DNA from: Chromatiales bacterium
GTDB taxonomy: Bacteria > Pseudomonadota > Gammaproteobacteria > JAGRCI01
Length of the DNA: 39,760 bases
Reading direction: 5' to 3'
NCBI GenBank assembly: GCA_020445565.1
Contig: JAGRGI010000004.1
Coordinates: 1-39,760, forward strand
In this document: piece after piece, positions 8,524 to 16,298 of the stretch
Layout of the letters: the number at the start of each line of letters is the position of its first letter
Position numbering within the stretch: position 1 is the first letter of the stretch
Notes under the pieces: model-generated
Told to the model about the DNA's origin: nothing
Databases searched by the model: none
The model's input: the letters and a program-made list of their open reading frames with translations, nothing else
Position numbers and translations under genes: made by a program

Positions 8524-10167
8524 ATGATTGCTCTACTCGATGCCAAACGCGCCGGCTTGCTCGGGCCTGCCCACTGGGTCCGGAACCTGATTGCCGGCGT
8601 CATCGTCGGTGTGGTCGCTCTTCCGCTCGCCATGGCATTCGCCATCGCCAGTGGCGCCAAGCCGGAACACGGTCTGTACACCGCTATCGTTGCCGGAGTC
8701 ATGGTGTCGGTTTTCGGTGGCAGCCGCTTGCAGATCGCCGGCCCAACCGGTGCCTTTGTCGTCATCCTCGCCAGCATCACCGCCCGCTACGGGGTTGAGG
8801 GGCTGCAGGTCGCCAGCTTCATGGCCGGCATTATTCTGCTGTTTTTGGGCTTCGCGCGGTTGGGTGGCATTATCAAGTTTATCCCTGACCCGGTGGTGGC
8901 AGGCTTCACCGCCGGTATCGCCATCATCATCTGGGTCGGTCAATGGAAGGACTTTTTCGGCCTGCCCGCAGTTACTGGCGGCCATTTTCACGACAAGCTT
9001 TGGCACCTTGTGCAGGTATTCCCGCAGGCCCACGTCACAACCACGCTTCTGGCCGTGCTGTCTCTGGCGCTGGTTTTGGTCACGCCGCGCATCCCCTTTC
9101 TGCGCAAATTGCCGGGTCCCCTGGTGGCCCTGGTGGTGATAACCACGCTGGAAGCTGCCTTGCATTTCGACGGAGTGGCGACCATCGGCAGTGCCTTCGG
9201 TGGCATCCCCCGTGAGTTGCCGGCATTCGGACTGCCCACCGTTAGCGCGGCACGGACCATCGAGTTGATCGGGCCAGCCTTCACCATCGCTCTGTTGGGT
9301 GCCATCGAGTCCCTGTTGTCTGCGGTTGTGGCGGACGGAATGGCCGGAACCCGGCACGATTCCAACCAAGAGTTGATCGGCCAGGGCTTGGCCAATATCG
9401 CCGCACCGCTGTTGGGGGGCTTCGCCGCGACAGGCGCCATCGCCCGAACCGCCACCAATGTGCGCAACGGTGGAACCGGTCCGCTGGCCGGCATCGTCCA
9501 TTCTCTTACCCTGGTCGCCATTCTGGTGCTGCTGGCACCGTTGGCGGCACACATTCCGCTGGCGACCTTGGCGGCAATATTGTTCGTGGTGGCATGGAAT
9601 ATGAGCGACGTGCGCCACTTCAGGAAAATCATCCAAAGGGCGCCACCCGCCGATGTGTTGGTGCTGTTAGTCACGTTCGGTCTCACGGTGTTTGCCGATC
9701 TGGTGGTGGCGGTCAATATTGGTGTGATTCTGGCCACTTTGAACTTCATGCGGCGCATGTCGAGCAGCGTCGAGGTGCAAACCGTCAGTCAGGAACAGCT
9801 CAGGCAAGAATTTGCCCATCAGGGTTTCGTCGAGTTGCCGCCCGATGTGTTGGTCTACGCCGTCGAAGGGCCATTCTTCTTCGGTGCTGCGGAGAGCTTC
9901 GAGAACGCCCTGGGGCGTTCTCTCAAGGCTCCTAAGATCGTCATCATCCGTCTTCGCTGGGTGCCGTTCATGGACATCACCGGCTTGCAGACGCTGGAAA
10001 AGGTCATCCAGGAACTGAATGAGCGTGGTGTTCGCGTCATGCTTGCCGGCGCCAATGCCAGGGTAGCGGCCAAGTTGGAACGGGCACAAATCATTGGGCT
10101 GATCGGCAGAAAGAACTTCTTTGCCCACTTCAGCGACGCCCTGGCGGCGAGCCGGCAATTGGCCTGA
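8524..10167 (+). CDS. SulP family anion transporter with STAS domain
   Basis: An inner-membrane SulP/SLC26 permease of 547 residues. The N-terminal ~410 residues are hydrophobic and carry the family signature near residues 37-60 (LPLAMAFAIASGAKPEHGLY) and the QELIGQGLANIAAPLLGG helix near residue 285. A C-terminal cytosolic STAS domain follows, with VPFMDITGLQTLEKV near residue 480. Family members carry sulfate, bicarbonate, C4-dicarboxylates or other anions, and the substrate cannot be read from the sequence. In an autotroph, sulfate or bicarbonate would make sense, but that is inference. It stands alone with its own promoter; the next gene is 300 bases downstream. Confidence 0.92.
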   Translation: MIALLDAKRAGLLGPAHWVRNLIAGVIVGVVALPLAMAFAIASGAKPEHGLYTAIVAGVMVSVFGGSRLQIAGPTGAFVVILASITARYGVEGLQVASFMAGIILLFLGFARLGGIIKFIPDPVVAGFTAGIAIIIWVGQWKDFFGLPAVTGGHFHDKLWHLVQVFPQAHVTTTLLAVLSLALVLVTPRIPFLRKLPGPLVALVVITTLEAALHFDGVATIGSAFGGIPRELPAFGLPTVSAARTIELIGPAFTIALLGAIESLLSAVVADGMAGTRHDSNQELIGQGLANIAAPLLGGFAATGAIARTATNVRNGGTGPLAGIVHSLTLVAILVLLAPLAAHIPLATLAAILFVVAWNMSDVRHFRKIIQRAPPADVLVLLVTFGLTVFADLVVAVNIGVILATLNFMRRMSSSVEVQTVSQEQLRQEFAHQGFVELPPDVLVYAVEGPFFFGAAESFENALGRSLKAPKIVIIRLRWVPFMDITGLQTLEKVIQELNERGVRVMLAGANARVAAKLERAQIIGLIGRKNFFAHFSDALAASRQLA

Positions 10168-10277
10168 GCTGTTGTCGGCGTATGCGTGTGCTATGTCCGG
10201 TGGATACGGACAGCAACCGATGGGTACGTACATGGCCCGGCCGGCTCGCTCACTTGTCTCAGGAAGCAATGATTCAC

Positions 10278-10318
10278 GGCACTGTCAGTACTCCTGCTGG
10301 CGGAGTACTGACAGTGCC
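10278..10318. repeat. Perfect 17-bp inverted repeat (stem-loop) downstream of SulP gene
   Basis: Arms 10278-10294 and 10302-10318 (GGCACTGTCAGTACTCC and its exact complement) are separated by the 7-base loop TGCTGGC. No T-run follows on either strand, so it is not a standard intrinsic terminator. It lies in the 300-bp gap 10168-10467, which otherwise has only an isolated TATAAT (10354-10359) without a -35. A single copy is visible in the window. Confidence 0.85.
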
Positions 10319-10467
10319 AACGGAAGGGGCAAGGCAACGGGCCCTGGCGGGGATATAATGCGCAAAACGTCGTGTGCAATGCCGGTGTTGCGGGGCTGTA
10401 ACGAGTACGGTCACGCCTGCCGGGTTGTCGCCTGGGCATTGGATTTCACCGTTCGGGATTAGCCACC

Positions 10468-10776
10468 ATGTCGTACTACAAGTACCACGTTTTTTTCTGT
10501 ACCAATCTGCGCGAGGAGGGTGAGACCTCTTGCCAGAACTGCAATGCGAAGGAGATGCGGGACTACGCCAAGGCGCGAAGCAAGGAGTTGGGGTTGGTGC
10601 GCAGTGGCGAAGTGAGGGTTAACACCGCCGGTTGTATGAACCGGTGTGAGGACGGGCCGGTAATCGTGATCTACCCGGAAGCGGTTTGGTACACCTATGT
10701 GGATAAGGAGGACATTGATGAGATCATCGAGGAGCATTTGCTTAATGGCAGGGTGGTCGAGCGTCTGAAAATCTAA
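10468..10776 (+). CDS. Thioredoxin-like [2Fe-2S] ferredoxin
   Basis: A 102-residue cytosolic electron-transfer protein of the thioredoxin-fold 2Fe-2S ferredoxin family (Shethna type, like the Aquifex ferredoxin and NuoE C-terminal domain). Cysteines at residues 11, 22, 25, 56 and 60 are visible. C11, C22, C56 and C60 give the usual cluster-ligand spacing (GCMNRCEDGP for the last pair), and C25 is extra. An acidic C-terminal helix follows. The partner is unknown, and the gene appears monocistronic between the 10278 stem-loop and the 10809 promoter. The start ATG at 10468 is the natural family start (MSYYKYHVFFC). Confidence 0.9.
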   Translation: MSYYKYHVFFCTNLREEGETSCQNCNAKEMRDYAKARSKELGLVRSGEVRVNTAGCMNRCEDGPVIVIYPEAVWYTYVDKEDIDEIIEEHLLNGRVVERLKI

Positions 10777-10808
10777 ATCCACACCTGCCTCTGCCGGGGA
10801 TATTGCGC

Positions 10809-10837
10809 TTGACAATATTAGAAATACCGAATATACT
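10809..10837 (+). promoter_or_regulatory. Strong sigma-70 promoter upstream of rplM
   Basis: TTGACA (10809-10814), a 17-base spacer and TATACT (10832-10837) make the best consensus promoter in the window. The predicted start is near 10844. It lies 32 bases after the ferredoxin stop, and two T-rich stem-loops follow within 100 bases. Confidence 0.85.
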
Positions 10838-10843
10838 GATTCC

Positions 10844-10934
10844 CACATTGGCAACGGGCTTCAGGGTCCGTTCTCTTGGCTCCTCCATCCTCCTTTGGTG
10901 GTTTTTTACGCGGCCTCCCGGCCGCGTTTTTTTT
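10844..10934 (+). ncRNA. Candidate small RNA or rplM leader with tandem intrinsic terminators
   Basis: From the predicted transcription start the sequence can fold into three successive stem-loops. They are AACGG/CCGTT (10853-10872), CCATC/GGTGG with six Ts (10885-10907), and ACGCGGCC/GGCCGCGT with a TCCC loop and eight Ts (10908-10934). The last two have the form of intrinsic terminators. A transcript from the 10809 promoter would therefore end at about 64 or 91 nt, before rplM. It contains no credible reading frame. It may be an independent small RNA or a leader attenuator for rplM-rpsI. I do not recognise a known RNA family; expression and boundaries are inferred. Confidence 0.55.
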
Positions 10935-11000
10935 GCCTGCTCCCCTGGCGAGGTTTCGCGGTTTCCCGTTAAGAAAAGTGGTTTTCCGTCTTGGCGGTAC

Positions 11001-11029
11001 TTGTGCTCACGGTGGAACTTGAGTAGTAT
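11001..11029 (+). promoter_or_regulatory. Possible second promoter for rplM
   Basis: TTGTGC (11001-11006), a 17-base spacer and TAGTAT (11024-11029) lie after the tandem terminators. This would give a 5' leader of roughly 30 bases before the rplM ATG. The match is moderate. If real, it would let rplM be expressed independently of the upstream terminated transcript. Confidence 0.45.
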
Positions 11030-11067
11030 TGCGCGCCTTTGCAGGCACAGGCCGGATTTTTTCGATC

Positions 11068-11496
11068 ATGAAGACCGTCAGCGCTAATCCAAACACCGTC
11101 CAACGGGGCTGGTACTTAATCGATGCCGATGGCAAGACCCTGGGTCGCCTGGCGACCGAGATTGCCCGTCGTTTGCGTGGCAAGCACAAGCCCGAGTATA
11201 CCCCGCACGTAGACACCGGCGATTTCATCGTCGTGGTAAATGCGGAGAAGATTCGGGTCACTGGCAATAAGCTCCAGGACAAGATGTACCATCGCCACAC
11301 TGGGTATGTGGGCAATCTGAAGTCCATCAATCTGGGCAAGTTGCTGCAAACCAAGCCGGAGCAGGCGATTCAGCTGGCGGTCAAGGGCATGATGCCGAAA
11401 GGGCCCCTGGGCCGTGCCATGCAGCGCAAGCTGAAGGTGTACGCAGGCCCAGAGCACAAGCATGCAGCGCAGCAGCCGCAAGCCCTGGAAGTCTGA
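11068..11496 (+). CDS. rplM: 50S ribosomal protein L13
   Basis: A 142-residue early-assembly protein of the large ribosomal subunit. It matches the family end to end, with [49 protein letters not shown] and the terminal HAAQQPQ segment. The ATG at 11068 (MKTVSANP) is the family start; the frame is open 13 codons further up, but those residues are not L13-like. It is followed 38 bases later by rpsI, the universal partner. In E. coli, L13 represses its own operon through the mRNA leader, which is relevant to the structured RNA just upstream. Confidence 0.98.
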   Translation: MKTVSANPNTVQRGWYLIDADGKTLGRLATEIARRLRGKHKPEYTPHVDTGDFIVVVNAEKIRVTGNKLQDKMYHRHTGYVGNLKSINLGKLLQTKPEQAIQLAVKGMMPKGPLGRAMQRKLKVYAGPEHKHAAQQPQALEV

Positions 11497-11534
11497 GCCG
11501 CAGCGCTCACCACAGAACCATTTCGGAACAGAAC

Positions 11535-11927
11535 ATGGCTGAAACCTACGATTACGCCACTGGACGTCGCAAGAGCTCTGCCGCCCGCGTGTTCATTAAA
11601 CGTGGCAGTGGCGAGATCCGCATTAACAATCGTCCCCTGAACGACTATTTCGGCCGCGAAACCGCCCGCATGGTGGTACGCCAGCCTTTGGAGTTGGTCG
11701 ATATGGTCGATTCCCTGGACGTTTCGGTCACCGTTCGTGGTGGCGGCACCACGGGGCAGGCCGGTGCGATCCGTCATGGCATCACTCGTGCTTTGATCGA
11801 GTATGACGAATCCCTGCGTTCCCCGTTGCGTCGCGCCGGTTTCGTAACCCGTGACGCGCGAGAGGTTGAGCGTAAGAAAGTCGGTTTGCACAAGGCTCGC
11901 AAGCGCCCGCAGTACTCCAAGCGTTGA
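11535..11927 (+). CDS. rpsI: 30S ribosomal protein S9
   Basis: A 130-residue small-subunit protein whose C-terminal tail reaches the P site. Characteristic segments are [31 protein letters not shown] and the terminal RKRPQYSKR, with the invariant final Lys-Arg. GGAACAG before the ATG serves as a weak ribosome site. It is the second gene of the rplM-rpsI operon. A short hairpin and a tRNA gene follow directly, so the tRNA may be made from this transcript. Confidence 0.98.
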   Translation: MAETYDYATGRRKSSAARVFIKRGSGEIRINNRPLNDYFGRETARMVVRQPLELVDMVDSLDVSVTVRGGGTTGQAGAIRHGITRALIEYDESLRSPLRRAGFVTRDAREVERKKVGLHKARKRPQYSKR

Positions 11928-11935
11928 TATCGGAT

Positions 11936-11960
11936 TGCCGGATCTGCTCCGGCATCTCTT
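11936..11960 (+). terminator. Weak hairpin between rpsI and tRNA-Gln
   Basis: A perfect 7-bp stem TGCCGGA/TCCGGCA (11936-11942 and 11948-11954) with a 5-base loop is followed by TCTCTT. The T-tract is poor, so this may be a partial terminator or an RNA-processing site that reduces read-through into the tRNA. Confidence 0.4.
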
Positions 11961-12033
11961 GGGGGATCGTCTAATGGCAGGACAGCGGACTCTGACTCCG
12001 TCAATCTAGGTTCGAATCCTAGTCCCCCAGCCA
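11960..12033 (+). tRNA. tRNA-Gln (anticodon CUG)
   Basis: A full cloverleaf can be drawn. The acceptor stem is TGGGGGA/TCCCCCA, the D arm GTCT/GGAC, the anticodon stem GCGGA/TCCGT with loop CTCTGAC, and the T arm CTAGG-TTCGAAT-CCTAG. Discriminator G and an encoded CCA follow. The anticodon at positions 34-36 is CTG, which reads CAG (glutamine). The usual UUG isoacceptor is not in the window. Confidence 0.96.
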
Positions 12034-12038
12034 TATCG

Positions 12039-12072
12039 AAAGGCAACAACGACAAACGTTGTTGCCTTTTTT
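12039..12072 (+). terminator. Terminator after tRNA-Gln
   Basis: A perfect 13-bp stem (12039-12051 with 12057-12069) with loop ACAAA and a run of six Ts ends the rplM-rpsI-tRNA unit. Confidence 0.95.
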
Positions 12073-12203
12073 CGTTGTTTCCGGGTATCTCCCGTCGTGC
12101 GGGTTTCCAGGTGGTGTGCATTCTGCGGACGGCGCAACTGACTCATCTATCTGTTGCGAAATGGCAACGCAATTCAAATTTGTCTCTTTTTTGGAATTAA
12201 GTG

Positions 12204-12233
12204 TTGCTTTTTTAAACGGGTCGGTGCTAAAGT
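12204..12233 (+). promoter_or_regulatory. Likely porin promoter
   Basis: TTGCTT (12204-12209), an 18-base spacer and TAAAGT (12228-12233), with an extended -10 TGC just before it, fall in an AT-richer stretch 50 bases upstream of the porin ATG. The remaining 12073-12203 sequence shows no other clear site. Confidence 0.5.
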
Positions 12234-12283
12234 ACCACCTGCCGAAGTTACTCACTCCAAACTATAACTCTCAGGAGAACCCA

Positions 12284-13300
12284 ATGAACAAGAAACTGCT
12301 TGCCCTCGCCGTGGCTGCATCCCTGGCCCCCGCCGTTTCCTTTGCCGACGTCAGCGTTTCCGCTGGCATCCAGGCTGAAATCTCCGATTTCGACAACAAC
12401 GGCTCTCTGGACGGCATCCGTACTGGTGACGCCGATGAGTCCGGCGGCTACTCTTTCCTGAAGTTCACCGGCAGCGAAAAGCTGGATAACGGTTGGACCG
12501 CCTTCGCCCTGATCAACTTCGCTTTCAACCCCACCGGGAATGCCGGCCTGACCCAGCGCGATTCCTTCGTGGGCCTGAAGAACGATGTTGTCTCTCTGTC
12601 CGTCGGCACCATCAACAGCGGCTACAAGAAGGCTTCTGTCGCTTATGACCCGTTCCTGGCCACCAGCCTGCAGGCTCGCGGCAACGGCGGTATGTCCGGC
12701 GGTGCTGGCCTGGGTCACTTCGGCCACAGCTCCTATCTGGAAGACGTGATTGAGGTTGGTGTCAACGCCGGTCCGGTTGCCATCAATGTTCAGTACATCG
12801 CCGACGAAATCGGCAACCAGAACGGCAGCGGCGTTGAAGACGGTTCCTACACCGGCAGCCTGAAGTACAGCGCTGGTGCTTTCGAAATCGTCGGTGCCAT
12901 GAACCACGCCGAAACCGCTTCCGGCGATTACGACGGTTACAAGATCGGTGGTAAGTTCCACACTGGCGACCTAACCCTGGCTGCTCAGTATGAGTCCACC
13001 GAGTTGGGTGTGTTCTACAGCGGTGCCACCGATGCCGCCGGCGGCAACAACGACGACGAGGCCGAGATCCTGTTCGGTAGCGCCACCTACAAGCTGGGCA
13101 GCATCACTCTGGCTGGCTGGGTAGCCAACTATGAGCAGGATGATCTGGACGGTGTCTCCTACTCCCTGGGTGGTTTCTACAACTTCTCCAAGCGTACCCG
13201 CATCCACGCCGGCTATCGCAGCACCGACCTGGAAGGCGACAACGGTCAGGCCGACGTCGAAGAAGATGTGGTTGCCCTGGGTATCCGCTTCGTCCTCTAA
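12284..13300 (+). CDS. Outer-membrane porin (Gram-negative porin family)
   Basis: A 338-residue trimeric-type beta-barrel porin for diffusion of small hydrophilic solutes. It has a Sec signal peptide (MNKKLLALAVAASLAPAVSFA, predicted cut before DVSVSAG) and then alternating aromatic/glycine strand patterns. Typical landmarks are FLKFTGSEKLDNGWTAF, RDSFVGLKNDVVSLSVG and a final strand VVALGIRFVL. The mature protein is acidic with no cysteines seen. The last residue is Leu after RFV rather than the commonest terminal Phe. AGGAG at 12273-12277 fixes the ATG at 12284, although the frame is open well upstream. It is monocistronic, with its own promoter and terminator. Substrate selectivity is unknown. 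Confidence 0.92.
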   Translation: MNKKLLALAVAASLAPAVSFADVSVSAGIQAEISDFDNNGSLDGIRTGDADESGGYSFLKFTGSEKLDNGWTAFALINFAFNPTGNAGLTQRDSFVGLKNDVVSLSVGTINSGYKKASVAYDPFLATSLQARGNGGMSGGAGLGHFGHSSYLEDVIEVGVNAGPVAINVQYIADEIGNQNGSGVEDGSYTGSLKYSAGAFEIVGAMNHAETASGDYDGYKIGGKFHTGDLTLAAQYESTELGVFYSGATDAAGGNNDDEAEILFGSATYKLGSITLAGWVANYEQDDLDGVSYSLGGFYNFSKRTRIHAGYRSTDLEGDNGQADVEEDVVALGIRFVL

Positions 13301-13348
13301 GGCGAGTTAGATTCCGACATCCAACAATAACAATATCCTATTCCTTCT

Positions 13349-13371
13349 GGGGCGCCTCGGCGCCCCTTTTT
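13349..13371 (+). terminator. Porin terminator
   Basis: The stem GGGGCGC/GCGCCCC (13349-13355 and 13360-13366) with a CTCG loop is followed by five Ts. It ends only 7 bases before the GTG start of the next gene. Confidence 0.93.
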
Positions 13372-13378
13372 ATTTGAC

Positions 13379-13798
13379 GTGGAAATCTGGGCGCTTTTTT
13401 GGGGCTCTTTTCTCGCATCAACCCTGCTTCCGGGCGGTTCTGAGGCTTTGTTGACAGCGCTTTATCTGAAGTCGGATTGGTCCGGGGGAATGCTCTGGCT
13501 GGTCGCCAGTGTCGGAAACACTCTGGGCGGCCTGCTTACTTTCGGGATGGGCAGATGGTTTCAGGTGGGTGTGGGTGTTCGAGAAAGCCGTCACCGGTTT
13601 TATGTGCGAGCCCAACGCTGGCTGCGGCGCTGGGGTGGGCCGGCCCTGTTGTTGTCATGGGTGCCATTGGTTGGCGATCCCCTGTGTTTGGCCGCCGGGT
13701 GGTCGCGCCTTCCCTGGCTTTCTGCTCTGATCTGGATCTTCCTGGGGAAGGCGATACGCTACGGGGTCTTGTTGGTCGGCTTGCACATGGCCGCATGA
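13379..13798 (+). CDS. YqaA-family small inner-membrane protein (SNARE-associated/VTT type)
   Basis: A 139-residue membrane protein with about four hydrophobic segments. It resembles E. coli YqaA: ASTLLPGGSEALLTALYL near the N-terminus, VGNTLGGLLTFGMGR, and LLLSWVPLVGDPLCLAAGW followed by LGKAIRYGVL. DedA/VTT relatives are implicated in lipid handling or membrane homeostasis, but the role of YqaA itself is not established. The start GTG at 13379 fits the family length. However, it follows the porin terminator by 7 bases with no visible ribosome site, so translation must come from read-through or from an unusual start. It stops 4 bases from the convergent rpiA stop. Confidence 0.85.
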   Translation: MEIWALFWGSFLASTLLPGGSEALLTALYLKSDWSGGMLWLVASVGNTLGGLLTFGMGRWFQVGVGVRESRHRFYVRAQRWLRRWGGPALLLSWVPLVGDPLCLAAGWSRLPWLSALIWIFLGKAIRYGVLLVGLHMAA

Positions 13799-13802
13799 GG
13801 CC

Positions 13803-14462
13803 TTATTCGACCCGCTTGACACCCTGCGGGCTGCCCAACAAGAGGATATCCGCCGGACGCATGGCAAAGATACCGACCGTCACCACTCCGACGATGTTGT
13901 TTATTTGCTGTTCTGTTTTCACCGGTTCCATTATCTGCAGATTGTGCACATCCAGAATCCAGTTGCCGTTGTCGGTGATGAAGCCTTCGCGCCATACGGG
14001 TGTACCGCCCATTTTGACGAGTTCGCGCGCCACAAAGCTGCGAGCCATGGGGATGACCTCGACGGGTAGGGGGAACTTGCCCAGTACGTCCACCAGTTTG
14101 GAATCGTCGGCGATGCAGACAAACTGTTTGCTGGCGGCGGCAATGATTTTTTCCCGGGTGAGCGCTCCGCCGCCACCTTTGATAAGGTGCAGCTGACGGT
14201 TGGATTCGTCGGCGCCGTCGACGTAAAGCGAAAGCTCGCCGGTGGCGTTCAGGTCGAATACCGGAATGCCGTGGGCCTTGAGGCGCTGAGTGGAATTTTC
14301 GGAGCTGGATACGGCGCCTTCGATCTTGTGTTTCACGCCGGCAAGGAAGTCGATGAAGTGGTTAACCGTGGAGCCGGTGCCGACACCGATCACGCCGCCG
14401 TCGTTTTCCACGAATTCCAGGGCGGCTTCGGCTGCCTTTTTCTTCATTTCGTCCGCAGTCAT
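13803..14462 (-). CDS. rpiA: Ribose-5-phosphate isomerase A
   Basis: A 219-residue cytosolic enzyme that interconverts ribose 5-phosphate and ribulose 5-phosphate. It links the pentose phosphate pathway and the Calvin cycle, where its product is the substrate of the phosphoribulokinase encoded at 34.6 kb. Motifs seen are [11 protein letters not shown] (phosphate loop), the catalytic [10 protein letters not shown], and [12 protein letters not shown]. The ATG at 14462 is preceded by a GGAGAAG ribosome site and gives the family length; the open frame continues upstream without similarity. The 293-base divergent spacer to ilvA (14463-14755) holds no convincing gene. Confidence 0.97.
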   Translation of the reverse strand: MTADEMKKKAAEAALEFVENDGGVIGVGTGSTVNHFIDFLAGVKHKIEGAVSSSENSTQRLKAHGIPVFDLNATGELSLYVDGADESNRQLHLIKGGGGALTREKIIAAASKQFVCIADDSKLVDVLGKFPLPVEVIPMARSFVARELVKMGGTPVWREGFITDNGNWILDVHNLQIMEPVKTEQQINNIVGVVTVGIFAMRPADILLLGSPQGVKRVE

Positions 14463-14755
14463 GGGGTCTTCTCCGTTACACTGGCAGGCGGCTCGGTATG
14501 CCTGACCAGGCGTAGCAATGATGGTGGCCGGTTCAGGTATTTCCTGTCGTTGCGGCTTGTTGGTTCGAATAATCGGCTCTGCCGATGGCCCGCGCCGAAA
14601 AGCGCAAGGGCGGCTGGTGAAAACCGCCAAATGCGCGATTCCTCTGCGGTTCGGGCTGGTTTGTTCCGAGCATAGCCGTTCATAATAACCGCCTGCCGCT
14701 TGCAAGTCATGATTGGCCACTACTTTCTGCCGGCATCCATGTAGGTGTCCTCAAC

Positions 14756-16282
14756 GTGAAGCGAACCATCGAGAATATACTCCGTGCCAGGGTTTATGAT
14801 GTGGCGCGGGAAACGCCGCTGGATCTGGCAAAGGGGCTGTCTGAACGGACAGGAAACCGCGTGCTGCTCAAGCGCGAGGATTTGCAGCCGGTGTTCTCCT
14901 TCAAGCTGCGGGGGGCCTACAACAAGATGTCCCAGTTGACCGAGAAGCAGCGTGATGCGGGTGTGATTGCGGCATCGGCGGGCAACCACGCTCAGGGCGT
15001 GGCCCTGGCAGCCCGGCGGCTTGGAATCAAGGCTCGCATCGTAATGCCCAGGACTACACCGGACATCAAAGTTCATGCGGTGCGGTCCCTGGGGGGAAAG
15101 GCCATTCTTCATGGCGACAACTACGATGAAGCCTATTTGCATGCAAGGGTCCTGGTGAAGGAGAAAGGCTATACCTTTGTTCCTCCCTATGACGATCCGT
15201 TGGTCATCGCCGGTCAGGGCACGGTTGCCATGGAAATCCTCAGGCAGGCCCCGCAGGAGGTGGAAGCGATTTTTGTCCCAGTTGGTGGTGGTGGGCTGAT
15301 CGCGGGCATCGCGGCCTACGTGAAGTTCGTTCGTCCTGATGTGAGGGTCGTCGGTGTGGAATCGGAGGAATCGGCCTGCCTCTATGAGGCGCTTGCTGCC
15401 GGCAGGCGGGTGGTTCTGGACAGCGTCGGAATTTTCGCCGACGGTGTCGCCGTGAAACAGGTGGGCAAGGAGCCCTTTCGGTTGCTGCGCAAGACCGTAG
15501 ACGAGGTCATCAAGGTCAGTACCGATGAGATCTGCGCCGCAATCAAGGATATCTTCGAGGATACCCGTGGCATTACAGAGCCTGCCGGTGCCTTGGCCGT
15601 GGCGGGTTTGAAGAAATATGTGGCCCGTGAGCAACGGCGTGATGCCGTGCTGGTGGCGATCAACAGCGGGGCCAACATGAATTTCGACCGGCTGCGCCAT
15701 GTGGCGGAGCGCGCCCAAATCGGCGAGCAGCGTGAGGCCCTGTTCGCGGTGACCATCCCGGAGCGGCCCGGCAGTTTCTTAAATTTTTGTCGGATGCTGG
15801 GTAAGCGGGCGATTACTGAGTTCAACTACCGCTATGCAGACCCGCAACAGGCGCATGTCTTCGCAGGCATCGAACTTGGCGGCGGGGCGCAAGAGCGCCA
15901 GGAACTGCTGCGAACCCTGGTGGAGGGAGGTTTCCCGGTTGTCGATATGAGCGACAACGAAATGGCCAAGTTACACGTACGCTATATGGTGGGTGGGCAC
16001 GCTCGCGGTATACACGACGAGATGCTTTTCCGGGTGGAATTCCCGGAGCGTCCCGGGGCCCTGCTCAAGTTTCTCTCGGAGTTGGGCAGGCGTTGGAATA
16101 TTTCCTTGTTCCATTACCGCAACCACGGATCGGACTATGGGAGAGTGCTGGTCGGCGTGCAGGTGCCCACGTCTCAGCGCCCGGAGCTCCGCGCGGCCTT
16201 GGACAAGCTTGGTTATCCCTGCGAAGAAGAGAGCGGAAATCCCGCCTATCAAATGTTTGTCAGCGCGGGATCGGCTCAGTAG
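14756..16282 (+). CDS. ilvA: Threonine ammonia-lyase, biosynthetic (threonine deaminase)
   Basis: A PLP enzyme that converts L-threonine to 2-oxobutyrate and ammonia, the committed step of isoleucine synthesis. The 508-residue length matches the long, allosteric biosynthetic form. The catalytic domain has the PLP lysine K50 in SFKLRGAYNKM, and the glycine-rich cofactor loop VPVGGGGLIAG. Two C-terminal ACT-like regulatory domains (about 325-505) each begin with a PERPG element (TIPERPGSFLNF, EFPERPGALLKF) and would bind isoleucine or valine. The start is GTG at 14756, since an ATG at 14739 runs into an immediate stop. A weak TTGTTC-16-TAATAA promoter (14661-14688) lies upstream. Confidence 0.97.
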   Translation: MKRTIENILRARVYDVARETPLDLAKGLSERTGNRVLLKREDLQPVFSFKLRGAYNKMSQLTEKQRDAGVIAASAGNHAQGVALAARRLGIKARIVMPRTTPDIKVHAVRSLGGKAILHGDNYDEAYLHARVLVKEKGYTFVPPYDDPLVIAGQGTVAMEILRQAPQEVEAIFVPVGGGGLIAGIAAYVKFVRPDVRVVGVESEESACLYEALAAGRRVVLDSVGIFADGVAVKQVGKEPFRLLRKTVDEVIKVSTDEICAAIKDIFEDTRGITEPAGALAVAGLKKYVAREQRRDAVLVAINSGANMNFDRLRHVAERAQIGEQREALFAVTIPERPGSFLNFCRMLGKRAITEFNYRYADPQQAHVFAGIELGGGAQERQELLRTLVEGGFPVVDMSDNEMAKLHVRYMVGGHARGIHDEMLFRVEFPERPGALLKFLSELGRRWNISLFHYRNHGSDYGRVLVGVQVPTSQRPELRAALDKLGYPCEEESGNPAYQMFVSAGSAQ

Positions 16283-16298
16283 TGGAACGGTCCCAGCC

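Noticed and set aside
8533..9636. Minus-strand open frame opposite the SulP gene
   Set aside because: Antisense to transmembrane segments of a recognised transporter; Gln/Gly/His-rich with no recognisable domain.
10278..10318. Integron attC site or CRISPR repeat explanation for the inverted repeat
   Set aside because: The repeat is single, perfectly paired, and lacks the core sites and unpaired bases of attC; no direct repeats or spacers surround it.
10354..10359. Perfect TATAAT upstream of the ferredoxin gene
   Set aside because: No -35 or TGn extension accompanies it at any normal spacing, so it is not called as a promoter, though it could contribute.
12059..12283. 75-codon upstream extension of the porin frame
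   Set aside because: It begins inside the tRNA terminator and crosses the porin promoter. The ATG at 12284 has AGGAG and starts a proper signal peptide.
14463..14755. Possible leader peptide or amino-acid attenuator before ilvA
   Set aside because: No short frame with runs of Ile, Val, Leu or Thr codons and no terminator hairpin is visible in this spacer.
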